A stretch of DNA of 55,865 nt, taken from NCBI GenBank assembly GCA_012033335.1, contig JAAURB010000024.1:1-55865 (forward strand). Direction: 5' to 3'. The DNA comes from Oscillatoriales cyanobacterium RM2_1_1 (GTDB lineage: Bacteria > Cyanobacteriota > Cyanobacteriia > Cyanobacteriales > Microcoleaceae). This document shows, piece after piece, positions 38,813 through 47,894 of this stretch (its first letter is position 1; every line of letters begins with the position of its first letter). The position numbers and the translations under genes were made by a program. The notes below the pieces were generated by a model. The model was given only the letters and a program-made list of their open reading frames with translations, searched no databases and was not told where the DNA came from.

Positions 38813-39583
38813 TCAGCCCGTCTGCTTGCCACCCAGATTGACCGCCGCCGTAGAATGGTCGGGAGCTTGGTCTGAATGCCCCGAACTGGGAAGCTCCAAA
38901 CAATATCCAGCCCCGTAAACAGTCTTGATATAGCGGGGATGACGGGGATCGGGCTCCATTTTTGTTCTGAGATGCCGGATATGAACCCGAATAGTCTCAA
39001 TATCGTCATTCGGATCGTAACCCCAAACCTCTTTGAGAATTTCACTAGGAGCTACCGTTTGACCGTGGCGCTGGAGCAAGCAATGCAGTAACTCAAACTC
39101 TAAGTGGGTCAGCTTGACCGTCTTTTCAAACCAGATGGCTTCAAACCGTTCAGGCACCAGGGTCAACACACCATAGTTCAAAATTTCGCTGTGTTTGGCC
39201 GCTTGGGGAATTCGGTCTGTCCGCCTGAGTAAAGCCCGTACCCGAGCCAGCATCTCTTCAAGCTCAAAGGGTTTTGTCAAATAATCATCCGCGCCAGCAT
39301 TAAATCCCTCTACTTTATTTTGAGTTTGCCCCAAGGCAGTCAACATCACCACCGGAATGTCTGCCGTCCGCTCATCACGCCGGAGACGCTGACAGACAGT
39401 AAACCCATCCACTTTGGGCAACATCAAGTCCAGAATAATCAAGTCGGGCAGGAGTTGCAGGGCTAATGCCTGCCCTTTGATGCCATCCTCAGCTTGGCTG
39501 ACTTCATAGCCTGCCATTTCTAAATTAATGGCTACTAATTCTGCGATCGCAGGATCATCATCTATTATCAAAATCCGAGGCAT
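38813..39583 (-). CDS. rpaA: OmpR-family response regulator RpaA
   Basis: 256 residues. A receiver domain opens [20 protein letters not shown], has the phosphoacceptor Asp in LIILDLMLP and the Lys in [10 protein letters not shown] winged-helix DNA-binding domain follows ([54 protein letters not shown]). Sequence identity pattern is that of RpaA, the circadian-output regulator that also affects energy transfer from phycobilisomes. A short Ser/His-rich tail ends the protein. RpaB is the main alternative, but the [14 protein letters not shown] stretch fits RpaA better. Monocistronic. Confidence 0.87.
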   Translation of the reverse strand: MPRILIIDDDPAIAELVAINLEMAGYEVSQAEDGIKGQALALQLLPDLIILDLMLPKVDGFTVCQRLRRDERTADIPVVMLTALGQTQNKVEGFNAGADDYLTKPFELEEMLARVRALLRRTDRIPQAAKHSEILNYGVLTLVPERFEAIWFEKTVKLTHLEFELLHCLLQRHGQTVAPSEILKEVWGYDPNDDIETIRVHIRHLRTKMEPDPRHPRYIKTVYGAGYCLELPSSGHSDQAPDHSTAAVNLGGKQTG

Positions 39584-39874
39584 TTTCTATCACTCAGAAA
39601 CTTCAAGGGCACAACGAACTTCAAACTCATACTGGCTCCTACCAACTTTTCAATGGCTCAATAAACTGCACTCTGCAAGTTAATCAGTCCATAAACTCAG
39701 GTCAGCAAGCAGACAATGGAACTTTAAGATTTAGTAAGAACTATACTACATTTGTAAAGTTTACTATACAAAGTATAAGCAAGACCAGTATAGAAATTAT
39801 GAGCCCGGTGACACCTGATCGCGGAATACTGGATTGAATCCCTGAATATTCAAATACCTGACCCGGCTAAACCA

Positions 39875-40210
39875 CTAATCGCAGCAGGGACGGGCTGGAA
39901 ATAAAGTGCTGGTGAGCCGATACTCAGTCAGATAGTGTTCCAGGGCAATGAATTGGCTCAGGTTCAAACTGTAATAAACCCAGCGACCCTCCTGCCGTCC
40001 CTGAACTAAATTGGCCTCTCTGAGTATTCTGAGATGAAATGACAGCTTGGATTGGGTGACCCCTAGCTGTTCACACAAATCGCAGACACAAAGCTCCTGC
40101 TGGCGCAGAAGTTCCAAAACTCGAACTCGAATCGGATCGGCTAGAGCATGAAAACTAGATGCAATCTCTGTGGGTGAGGTTGAAGGTGGGGTTGAATAAA
40201 TAATAGTCAT
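39875..40210 (-). CDS. arsR: ArsR/SmtB-type transcriptional repressor
   Basis: 111 residues from Met 9 of the open frame (MTIIYSTPPS); the frame is open to 40234 and the longer start is possible. Winged-helix repressor with the metal-binding motif ELCVCDLCEQLGVTQSKLSFHLRIL, the Cys-x-Cys-x-x-Cys box in helix 3, plus a CysCys pair at the C-terminus. This is the As(III)/Sb(III)-type ArsR arrangement, so it likely de-represses on arsenite. No arsenite pump is adjacent; targets may be elsewhere or the gene upstream of it. RGDNA wing GRWVYYSL is intact. Confidence 0.85.
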   Translation of the reverse strand: MTIIYSTPPSTSPTEIASSFHALADPIRVRVLELLRQQELCVCDLCEQLGVTQSKLSFHLRILREANLVQGRQEGRWVYYSLNLSQFIALEHYLTEYRLTSTLFPARPCCD

Positions 40211-40420
40211 TAATCTGGAATAAACGTCATGCACTCTTCTCGGGAAGAATTTCTAGCCTGATGCTGGATCTGTTTCTATGAACTATTTTTACAGATCTTT
40301 ACGGGATCCAGCAGGAATCCCTAAAGGTTCTGGATTGAATGAAATAGAATAACTGTCTGGGTTGCCTCCCCCGATAATAGTTCGGACTAAGCTTTCTCAG
40401 ATCTTAGCTATCAGATCTCA

Positions 40421-40490
40421 ACTAAGTAACTAGGCACAATTAATTAGAAGATACATGTAGGGGGTTGAAGGGGCACTGCCCCAGACCCCC
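40421..40490 (+). repeat. dispersed repeat family A, copy 1
   Basis: ACTAAGTAACTAGGCACAAT, then TAATTAGAAGATACATGTAG, then GGGGTTGAAGGGGCACTGCC. It is almost identical over about 55 bases to the copy at 55732, and related to 45814 (opposite strand). It sits in the 380-base gap between arsR and the peroxiredoxin gene, which has no other feature. Confidence 0.85.
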
Positions 40491-40590
40491 TTCTGTTTGA
40501 TAATTAATTCCAACCATCTACTTACGAGTTTCAATCAAGAATCTTAATCATTAATCATTAATCTCAATAGAAAACAACACAAAAATCCCT

Positions 40591-41145
40591 TCAGGAGGCT
40601 TGAAAGCTAGATTTCTGAAGTTCCTTCAGGCGAGCTAGAACGTCCTGGCTATGAATGGCTGGCTCGACCTTGACAAAGGTCTCCCGTAAAATTCCCTCTG
40701 GATCAACAATAAAAGTATGACGCATGGAAAAGAAATTCAGCCAGGAACCATAGGCTCGACTGACCTGACCATCTACATCCGCCAATAGGGGAAATTTCAA
40801 CCCTTCAGCATCACAAAATTCTGCATGGGAATCGATATCATCGGCACTGATTCCTAAAATCTGAGTGTTGTGAGCCAGGTATTGGGGGAGATCCTGCTGA
40901 AACCGTCTCGCTTCTAAAGTGCAGCCCGCCGTAAAGTCTTTGGGGTAAAAATAGACCACTAACCACTGACCCCGATAATCGCCCAGAGAAATCTCTCCAT
41001 CCCCAGTATTGGTGGGCAATGTAAATTCGGGGGCCGGTTCATCCTTGGGAGGCAGAGTACCTCCCAAAGTCCACCCAGGAGCACTATAGCTCAAGAAAAA
41101 ACAGAAAGTTGTGAGAATCAGCGTAATCAATATTCGGCGAGACAT
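40591..41145 (-). CDS. exported peroxiredoxin, PrxQ/BCP-like
   Basis: 184 residues. An N-terminal signal or anchor (ILITLILTTFCFFLSYSAPG) comes before a BCP/PrxQ fold: PEFTLPTNTGDGEISLGDYRG, then FYPKDFTAGCTLEARRFQ with the peroxidatic Cys 75. The residue five after it is Arg, not the resolving Cys of canonical PrxQ (CxxxxC), so resolution may use Cys 111 (SHAEFCD) or another thiol. It reduces hydrogen peroxide and alkyl peroxides, probably in the thylakoid lumen or periplasm. Single gene. Confidence 0.88.
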   Translation of the reverse strand: MSRRILITLILTTFCFFLSYSAPGWTLGGTLPPKDEPAPEFTLPTNTGDGEISLGDYRGQWLVVYFYPKDFTAGCTLEARRFQQDLPQYLAHNTQILGISADDIDSHAEFCDAEGLKFPLLADVDGQVSRAYGSWLNFFSMRHTFIVDPEGILRETFVKVEPAIHSQDVLARLKELQKSSFQAS

Positions 41146-41263
41146 GAATTCTTAACCTGGTTGAGATGTTACTTCAGACATTACATTTACATAGTAACTG
41201 ATGTGAACTTATGTAAATCAATTGTGCAAATATGTAACATCTTCAAGGCTAAGGTCTGAATGA

Positions 41264-41656
41264 CTATTTAGCGCCAAGAGTTCTCAGCTTGAGAGCTAAT
41301 CCGATTAACCCCACTTTCAATGCTAGGTTCAACCCCCCATAAACTAGCACATTCCCAGAAAATAGCTGGGGGATCTCCGCAGTAATGGCTAGGGTTTTTT
41401 GGGGTTCCAGGGATGTATAAACTGAGCTCTGGATAGAGCCGTGGGAAGACAATCCATCAATGGATGGTCTGATAGACTTTGAATTAAAAGATGCATCCAA
41501 CTGATCAGCACCACTAAATAAACTATTAGATAGATTGTCTCTAAGTTCACCATCCGCTGCTAATACTGTCGGCGATTGCATAATCAATACAGACAATGCA
41601 ATCCCGCAACTCATCCAAAGTCCTTGAGTTCTGGCGTAGGACTGAGGCTTAAACAT
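41264..41656 (-). CDS. hypothetical exported protein
   Basis: 130 residues. A signal-like N-terminus (GLWMSCGIALSVLIMQSPTVLAAD) is followed by a Ser-rich region and a C-terminal hydrophobic segment (VYGGLNLALKVGLIGLALKL) that may be a membrane helix. I do not recognise a family and the middle looks low in complexity. The position between the peroxiredoxin and the UbiA-like gene gives no hint of function. Confidence 0.5.
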   Translation of the reverse strand: MFKPQSYARTQGLWMSCGIALSVLIMQSPTVLAADGELRDNLSNSLFSGADQLDASFNSKSIRPSIDGLSSHGSIQSSVYTSLEPQKTLAITAEIPQLFSGNVLVYGGLNLALKVGLIGLALKLRTLGAK

Positions 41657-42056
41657 TGCAACAACTTCCTTACTTTTGACTACAACTCAATTCGGATTTG
41701 TCCTTACTGTAATGGAGAACTCGAGCGGCAACAATAGGAATATTCGGATTTTTCACAATCTTTACATCCATTCTCTTATGGGAGTTTCTGGCTTTACATA
41801 AGGGGGGTTTATTTAAAGGAAACCAAGGATTATCCCCAGTTCTAGGGATTTAGTTTGGAGAAATGTAGCGAATTATTAAGTTTATAGCCTGCTCAGATTA
41901 TCTAATCTCTTCCCAGTAAGATAGAGTCACTGAAACTGTCTACAGAGCGGTATTACCTGGGCTAGAACAGTCAATATCGGCAAAAGTTAATAGGCATAAA
42001 CTCTTGTTGACCAAGGAATGATTGCGATTGCTCAATCTGCTATTGATAAGTAATTC
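41657..42056. other. 400-base gap without a visible gene
   Basis: AT-rich and without open frames of interest. Nothing resembling a tRNA or terminator with a clear stem was found. Confidence 0.35.
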
Positions 42057-42971
42057 CTACTGAGTAGTTATTGCGATCGCCCAATCTACCAACAACGGGA
42101 TAGATAGACACGCCTCAATCCAAATGCTGTAGACCAATCGAGGAGTATTGAGGCTAACTGCCCAGACGTAGCCAAGATTAACCCCTACAGCCACAATCAT
42201 TTCTGGATGAAAAGCCAGAGTATGGGTCAGCCATGCCCCCACTATGATCAATAACATCAATATATTCATCGTAGCTAGTAGTATTTTTGTTCCCTTAATT
42301 CCTAATATGATTGGTACCGTAATTACCCCCTTCTCGCGGTCAGATTCTAAATCTCGAATATCGAATGTGTGGGAGTTAGTCACAATAAAAACAAACATAA
42401 ATAGAGTGACCAAGGCTACCTGACTATCAAATTTTGCTCCAGCATAAGCTAGAGGTAAAATGATAACAGCATAGGTCAGGATGCTCCCAACAATCCAGGC
42501 TTTTGAGCCTGGGATATCTTTGAGGCGATACCACCGTAGTCCAGAATTACCTTCCCAGGGCAGCAAAGGTATACCGTAAAGTAAAGGAATAATCCCTGCA
42601 CAACTAACATAACGAACCCTCGACGGCGCAATATAAAGCAGTACAATAGTTGCCGAGATCGCGGCCAATAATAAGCCCCAGACCTGGGGTCGCCGAAAAA
42701 ACAATTGTGCTTTATTGTCAGGAATTATCTGTACATAAGAGTCAAAGATACGATCCAAGTTATAAGGAATTAAAGCGGCTGCAAAAATCAAAGCTATGGG
42801 TTGCCAGTTGCTCTCAAATTCTAAGGTTCTTTGAGTAAAGATGCCTAAGGATGCGATCGCCATAGCAACCCAGATATTGGAATAAATTAGCAAATTCAGA
42901 AACCAATCATATGGCCAGAATGGGATCAGGTTAGATTCATTTGTTTCTTTCTTTAGGGGGAAGTCATCCAT
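42057..42971 (-). CDS. UbiA-family prenyltransferase-like membrane protein
   Basis: 304 residues with about eight membrane helices. The two Asp-rich UbiA motifs are seen: NLDRIFDSY (N-x-x-D-x-x-x-D type) at about 71-79 and FDIRDLESDREKGVITVPIIL at about 203-223, where the second Mg-diphosphate site lies. Such enzymes attach prenyl chains to aromatic or other acceptors, such as in quinone, heme or chlorophyll synthesis. The acceptor cannot be predicted; the sequence is more divergent than the standard ubiA, chlG or hpt genes. No obvious operon partner. Confidence 0.72.
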   Translation of the reverse strand: MDDFPLKKETNESNLIPFWPYDWFLNLLIYSNIWVAMAIASLGIFTQRTLEFESNWQPIALIFAAALIPYNLDRIFDSYVQIIPDNKAQLFFRRPQVWGLLLAAISATIVLLYIAPSRVRYVSCAGIIPLLYGIPLLPWEGNSGLRWYRLKDIPGSKAWIVGSILTYAVIILPLAYAGAKFDSQVALVTLFMFVFIVTNSHTFDIRDLESDREKGVITVPIILGIKGTKILLATMNILMLLIIVGAWLTHTLAFHPEMIVAVGVNLGYVWAVSLNTPRLVYSIWIEACLSIPLLVDWAIAITTQ

Positions 42972-43276
42972 AGGGACAATCTTTAATCTAGTGATTAAGA
43001 GCTAGGCTGATTTGAACATAGGATGGATCGATATCCTTTAGGAGAGCTTCAAATACAGGAAGTCAGATGTGGGCTTAACCTTGACCTGCGTAAGTCTTAC
43101 ATTTAATTCTACTGATTTAACTGCACTAAATCGGGCCTTTCTATCGAGTAGATTTTACAGATCAGCAAACAAGTTCAGACTAAGCAGAAGATTACAAAAA
43201 TGTTCAATTAGATATTTAACTATTCTAAATCCATAATTTATCCCTGGGAACGAGTGTTGACTCAATATCAAATACT

Positions 43277-43438
43277 ATGAATTATCTGATTGCAATTTTA
43301 CAAAATAGACAACAAGCAGAGGCTGCACACTCTGTTTTGCAGAAAGACGGCGTCTCTCCCCGAAACCTGACTATTTTGGGGGAGGGCTATCAAAGTGCCA
43401 ATGAGTTGGTTTCTCGATATTGCTTAATCAGTTTTTGA
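43277..43438 (+). pseudogene. truncated stress-type small protein gene, interrupted by IS630 relic
   Basis: The reading frame starts MNYLIAILQNRQQAEAAHSVL and continues LTILGEGYQSANE, similar to a cyanobacterial conserved protein whose first 45 residues have this shape. After about residue 43 the frame runs into foreign sequence and stops at 43438. The foreign stretch reads, on the other strand, as an IS630-type transposase N-terminus. The rest of the gene is not seen downstream, so it appears destroyed by the insertion. Confidence 0.55.
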
Positions 43439-43548
43439 ATAAAACTCGGTGCAACACTAAATCGTTTTGCTAATTTTCGTTGCGCAATAGCTTTGTCTTC
43501 ATGGGTCTTGATAATCTTTCAGCGGAAGGCTACTGAATTAGGTTTCAT
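43407..43548 (-). mobile_element. IS630-family transposase relic
   Basis: On the minus strand, from ATG 43548: MKPNSVAFR, an in-frame TGA at codon 10, then KIIKTHEDKAIAQRKLAKRF and SVAPSFIQKLIKQYRET. That is the helix-turn-helix start of IS630-type transposases. Only about 47 codons remain, with an internal stop and no catalytic DDE part. The flank at 43577-43600 (TATAAACTGTACCTCACTAG) could be an IS end. A dead fragment. Confidence 0.7.
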
Positions 43549-43896
43549 CACTGTTATATTAGAGCAGATTTAAGAAGTATAAACTGTACCTCACTAGAGT
43601 GGGAAACGCTGTATCAGAGTTCAAAAATTAAAATAACCAGTACCCCTAGAGCAATATGCAGTAATCAGCCAGCAATGCTTGCTCTGCGATCGCTTACATT
43701 GGAAAGTTTTCACCCACTGAATTAGTCTTGAAGGGTGACAAAGATTAGTGAAGAGTGCTAACAGAGGGAGATCTAGCCAAAAGCGCCTAAAAATAGTTGG
43801 GTGGCTATCAGCCACCCAAAATCATGAAAAGTGTTGACCCCATTCTATCGGGAAGTTTCAGAAAAGCACCTGAACAAGAAGTGCCAATCTGATATT

Positions 43897-44997
43897 TCAA
43901 CTCTGATCAGTTGAAAGCGGACAGGGAACAGTCTGGGTTCCAGACCAATCTGTAAAGGTATTTTCATCCTTGTAATATCGAGGAGTTTGTAACATCAATT
44001 GCCAGGTTTTCTGGGCATCTAACAAATTAAACCGATCAGGATAATGAGTTTTCAACAATTCCTGAACCATCGGATAGTAATCAGAATTCATTCCTGGAAA
44101 AATATGGTGCTCTGTATGATAAGAGAAATTGAGATGGAGTACATCAAATATTCGAGGAACCCGTATAGAAAGACTGTTAATCAAGGGATCATTAACATCA
44201 GTCATCCGACATAGCATGTGATTGGTATAGATGTAGAATATTGCACCGGCATAGCCAATCCAGATGGGCAGAAAATAACCCAGCAATAACTTGATCGGAT
44301 CAAATCCCAGATAAGCGATAACACTCAAGTGCAGCCCGATCATCACCAACAGCTCTAACGCGATCGCCCGACGATCCCGGGGGCTGACGGTAAATGAAAC
44401 CACCGGATATTCAGTCAAACCATGATTAAACAATAGGACTGAAGATAGGTTACGAAAGGTATGAACTCCCCAGGCGCTACTCATCCCAATGATTAATCCA
44501 ATCGGATGAACATTGGCTGAAGGCACAAATACATTCTGAATCCATTTGCCCCAGTTATCCGGTTGCTCACAGAGATAATTACGATCAGGATCAGATAAAG
44601 AATTAGTATTACCGTGGTGTTCCCGGTGGTGAACAGCCTTCCAAAATGTTGGCGGTGTCCACAGCATGGTTAATCCCAACAAGCTGATCAGTTGTCGCCA
44701 AAATGGGCTTTTGATGGCGCTGCTATGCATCAAATCATGGGTACTGAATAGCAGAATAATAATACTGTTTCCCATGATGAATGACAGGGGAAGATAGATC
44801 CATAAAAAATACCAGCTCCATTGATCAAGATGACTGGCAATTCCCCAACCCAGCATTAAAATGGCTATGTTAATTAATAGAATCCATTTCTTGCCTGGAT
44901 CGGGAAGAAAGGCTTCTGCAGGAAGTAAAGGACGAAGTTTTTTGGCATAGTCTGCCTGGGAAATCCAGGTTTCATCTGGAGCGCATTTTGTGACCAT
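43897..44997 (-). CDS. membrane fatty acid desaturase-type protein
   Basis: 366 residues. Three His boxes are typical of membrane di-iron desaturases/hydroxylases: STHDLMHSS (HxxxH), AVHHREHHGNTNSLSDPDR and NFSYHTEHHIFPG. Four membrane-spanning stretches flank them (LLINIAILMLGWGIAS, IYLPLSFIMGNSIIILLF and others). Probably introduces double bonds in membrane lipids, using ferredoxin as donor; carotenoid hydroxylase or ketolase activity is an alternative because those enzymes share the boxes. No operon partner. A 340-base region upstream of the IS relic precedes it on the 3' side. Confidence 0.86.
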   Translation of the reverse strand: MVTKCAPDETWISQADYAKKLRPLLPAEAFLPDPGKKWILLINIAILMLGWGIASHLDQWSWYFLWIYLPLSFIMGNSIIILLFSTHDLMHSSAIKSPFWRQLISLLGLTMLWTPPTFWKAVHHREHHGNTNSLSDPDRNYLCEQPDNWGKWIQNVFVPSANVHPIGLIIGMSSAWGVHTFRNLSSVLLFNHGLTEYPVVSFTVSPRDRRAIALELLVMIGLHLSVIAYLGFDPIKLLLGYFLPIWIGYAGAIFYIYTNHMLCRMTDVNDPLINSLSIRVPRIFDVLHLNFSYHTEHHIFPGMNSDYYPMVQELLKTHYPDRFNLLDAQKTWQLMLQTPRYYKDENTFTDWSGTQTVPCPLSTDQS

Positions 44998-45162
44998 TCA
45001 TGACTCTCTTTTAAGAAGATAAGAAGTTCTGCAACAAATCGATGTTTCTACAAAACTTCTGGTTCCACACTATTTTACAGGGTTTTCTAAAAGATTGCCC
45101 GGAACAAAAAATCTTTTTGGCACGCTATTTTGATGAGTTGAATTCTCAGAAAGACTTTGAAC

Positions 45163-45606
45163 TTAATCCCGAGACCAACCTTGTTGGGCCTGGGAAAATA
45201 CATAGGCTGAAACCTGCTGAATTTCTTCAGGGCTTAATCGATCTTGATAGGCAGACATATTGTTTTTCCCATGGGTGACAATCCCGGCGATCGCCTCAAT
45301 CCTATCAAATCCATTGCGCTCTAAAGCCCGCTTTTTCAAGGTTTTGCCGCGACGAATCAGGTTTCCGCCTCCAGCATGGCAACCGGCACATTGCAGTTGG
45401 AAAATCCGAGGGCCAATTTCAGAGCTAACTTCAATGTCAGATTCAGGGCTAACTGGGGACTCAAGCGCTTCGGTTTGCAGGGGATTTTTTGAGATAGGGT
45501 TGGTAGCCGCGTTGGCAATTGGAACTATGGCCCCCAGAACTAGAATGAATCCTAGCAGGAGAGTAGAAAGTCCAATGGTGAGTTGCTTGAGAACGGGATA
45601 ATTCAT
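45163..45606 (-). CDS. cytochrome c6-like protein
   Basis: 147 residues from the Met at 45606; the open frame reaches 45705 but that leader lacks signal character, while MNYPVLKQLTIGLSTLLLGF is a clear signal peptide. The heme-binding CAGCH motif lies at about residue 77, after a linker rich in Ser, Pro and Glu. The distal Met ligand is in GKNNMSAYQD. A sequence block around IRRGKTLKKRALERNG fits the c6-like (c6B/c6C) group rather than standard c6. Lumenal electron carrier, role likely different from PetJ. Confidence 0.87.
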   Translation of the reverse strand: MNYPVLKQLTIGLSTLLLGFILVLGAIVPIANAATNPISKNPLQTEALESPVSPESDIEVSSEIGPRIFQLQCAGCHAGGGNLIRRGKTLKKRALERNGFDRIEAIAGIVTHGKNNMSAYQDRLSPEEIQQVSAYVFSQAQQGWSRD

Positions 45607-45813
45607 TGTCCAGGTTTTGCCAGAATTTATAGTCAAAATTTGTATGCAAGGTTTCTCATATTGCTGGGCTTGGGAGTTGGTGACTCGGTGCCCCATCAAT
45701 TCCAAAGTTCGGATCTCACAGGATTGAAAATCGCTGTATTTATATTTTAATGTACTTCAGTAGGTGGTTGTCATTAATTGTTAAATAGAAAGGAGTCTGG
45801 AGCTTCTCCCAGG

Positions 45814-45878
45814 AAAGGGGCACTGCCCCCTGCACCCCTACATCAATTTTCTAGTTAATTGCGTCAAGCTACTTAGTA
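45814..45878 (-). repeat. dispersed repeat family A, copy 3
   Basis: On the minus strand: TACTAAGTAGCTTGACGCAA, TTAACTAGAAAATTGATGTA, GGGGTGCAGGGGGCAGTGCC. It follows the same order as copies at 40421 and 55732 with substitutions. The palindrome GGGGCAGTGCCCC is the most conserved part. Confidence 0.75.
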
Positions 45879-45926
45879 GATTTAATTTATAGATTTAATC
45901 TGTAGATTTAATTTGTAGATTTCCGG
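45877..45926 (+). repeat. 13-bp tandem repeat, 3.8 copies
   Basis: Repeats of TAGATTTAATNTN at 45877, 45890 and 45903, then a partial unit TAGATTTCCGG at 45916. It adjoins the family A copy directly. Confidence 0.7.
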
Positions 45927-46005
45927 ATGCCTGGGTGAAGCATAAAGTTTGAATCCTTCTTATTCTAGGGCACATCAGTTCTGGCTTCAGCAGCAATATT
46001 CAGGC

Positions 46006-46036
46006 AGGTGTTCCCCGAGAAGACCGGTGAACACCT
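46006..46036 (+). promoter_or_regulatory. leader hairpin upstream of ribBA
   Basis: AGGTGTTC at 46006-46013 pairs with GAACACCT at 46029-46036 around 15 bases. It lies 77 bases before the ribBA start. It is not an FMN riboswitch by consensus; role unknown. Confidence 0.45.
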
Positions 46037-46112
46037 CTGAAGGATTATAGGTACAATCAAGGAAATAACTCTTCCCTTCAAGCATTCCTTAAATAGTTCT
46101 GTAGAAAACTCT

Positions 46113-47843
46113 GTGACTCTGACCCATATACCCCCCCTAGGATTCCAGTTTGACTCGATTGAATCTGCCCTTGCCGAGCTTCAGGCTGGACATTGCATCG
46201 TCGTTGTCGATGATGAAAACCGAGAAAATGAAGGAGACTTGATTGGGGCAGCTCAATTTGCTACCCCGGACATGATTAACTTTATGGCAGTTCATGCTCG
46301 GGGTTTGATTTGTCTGGCCTTAACGGGCGATCGCCTAGATCAATTAGACCTGCCGTTGATGGTGACCAACAACACTGACAGCAATCAAACAGCCTTTACC
46401 GTTAGTATTGATGCCTCCCCCACCATTGGAGTCACCACAGGAATCTCCGCCGAAGACCGGGCCTTGACTATTCAGGTCGCCATTAACCCCAGCACCCAAC
46501 CCCAGGACTTACGCCGACCGGGACATATTTTTCCCCTGAGGGCACGGGAAGGGGGAGTTCTCAAACGGGCAGGGCACACGGAAGCTGCCGTCGATCTGGC
46601 CCGGTTGGCTGGGTTGTATCCCGGGGGGGTAATCTGCGAGATTCAGAACCCCAATGGCTCCATGGCTCGATTGTCAGAATTGGTCGAATATGCCAGAATT
46701 CATCACCTGAAGTTGATTAGCATTGCAGATTTAATCAGCTATCGTCTGCAACATGACCGGTTTATCCAGCAGGAATCCATTGCCAAACTGCCGACCCAGT
46801 TTGGGGAATTCCTGATCTATGCTTACCGTAATCTCCTGGATCAGTCCGAACATGTGGCGATTGTCAAGGGGAATCCCCGGGAATTTCAACATCAACCGGT
46901 GATGGTACGGGTTCACTCCGAATGTTTAACGGGGGATGCCTTCGGTTCCCTGCGGTGCGACTGTCGAATGCAACTGCAAACCGCGTTAAAAATGATTGAA
47001 CATGCCGGAACTGGAGTGGTGGTTTATCTGCGGCAGGAGGGACGGGGCATTGGCTTGATCAATAAGTTAAAAGCCTATTCGTTGCAGGATATGGGACTCG
47101 ATACGGTTGAGGCCAATGAACGACTGGGATTTCCGGCGGATCTGCGGAACTATGGCATCGGTGCCCAAATTCTCAATGATATCGGAGTCAAACAGATTCG
47201 CCTGATTACCAACAACCCCCGCAAGATTGCTGGACTCAAAGGCTATGGCATCGAAGTGGTGGATCGGGTTCCGTTATTGATTGAAGCGACCGACCACAAC
47301 TCAGGATATCTGGCCACAAAAGCTAGAAAACTCGGTCATTTACTTCTGCAAACTTATCTAGTCACCGTTGCCCTCCGGTGGGATGATCAAGTTTCTCAGG
47401 CCCCTCAACAAACCTTATCTACCCCTTCTGTTCTGCACTCCGCCGCTCAACTGTCTGATCGCTCCACCTGGTTGGAACGATTAATTGATCTGGCAGCCAC
47501 TCACAATTTGCTTCTGCAAGAAGAACAGCGCCCGGTGGCGATCGCCCTGTTTGACCAAAGTTCTCTGATTTTTCATCTGGGGCTGGATCAACCCTGTGAA
47601 AAGGATTCAGACTGGTATCAAGATCCGCAGCATTCTTACGTTCAGGCCGTTGCCGCTATTCTGGATCAGATTGTCACCTGGCCTCATTTACAACGGTTAG
47701 AATTTCTTCTGGCCCCCGGTTGCGATCCCTTGACCACTCTAAAAGTGCAATTGGATCGGCAGCATTTCCCCCTGGGGGAGCCCCCCTCAACCCTATACCA
47801 AACCCTGGAAGCTCAGTGGATCTATAGTTTTTCTAGGACTTGA
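46113..47843 (+). CDS. ribBA: bifunctional 3,4-DHBP synthase / GTP cyclohydrolase II
   Basis: 576 residues starting at GTG 46113. DHBP synthase half: [18 protein letters not shown] near residue 32, [32 protein letters not shown] and [12 protein letters not shown] cyclohydrolase II half: [20 protein letters not shown] with the zinc cysteines at about 270-288, then [15 protein letters not shown] and [11 protein letters not shown]. Together they open riboflavin synthesis from ribulose 5-phosphate and GTP. The last 155 residues (from about 420) are an extra C-terminal part with no recognised catalytic motif, which many cyanobacterial RibBA also carry. Both active sites look complete. Confidence 0.93.
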   Translation: MTLTHIPPLGFQFDSIESALAELQAGHCIVVVDDENRENEGDLIGAAQFATPDMINFMAVHARGLICLALTGDRLDQLDLPLMVTNNTDSNQTAFTVSIDASPTIGVTTGISAEDRALTIQVAINPSTQPQDLRRPGHIFPLRAREGGVLKRAGHTEAAVDLARLAGLYPGGVICEIQNPNGSMARLSELVEYARIHHLKLISIADLISYRLQHDRFIQQESIAKLPTQFGEFLIYAYRNLLDQSEHVAIVKGNPREFQHQPVMVRVHSECLTGDAFGSLRCDCRMQLQTALKMIEHAGTGVVVYLRQEGRGIGLINKLKAYSLQDMGLDTVEANERLGFPADLRNYGIGAQILNDIGVKQIRLITNNPRKIAGLKGYGIEVVDRVPLLIEATDHNSGYLATKARKLGHLLLQTYLVTVALRWDDQVSQAPQQTLSTPSVLHSAAQLSDRSTWLERLIDLAATHNLLLQEEQRPVAIALFDQSSLIFHLGLDQPCEKDSDWYQDPQHSYVQAVAAILDQIVTWPHLQRLEFLLAPGCDPLTTLKVQLDRQHFPLGEPPSTLYQTLEAQWIYSFSRT

Positions 47844-47894
47844 TGACTGAAGAGAATGGCTAGAAGGAGGGATGGCTGAACCGGGGGCTTGACC

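Noticed and set aside
39720-39780. RpaB (HLR1) site upstream of rpaA
   Set aside because: TTTACAAATGTAGTATA on the minus strand resembles only half of the HLR1 repeat and spacing is not right.
43621-43815. 64-codon minus-strand frame after the IS relic
   Set aside because: Biased composition (W, C, S), no family pattern and no ribosome site.
45961-46112. FMN riboswitch upstream of ribBA
   Set aside because: Only a simple hairpin is seen; conserved RFN core sequences are missing.
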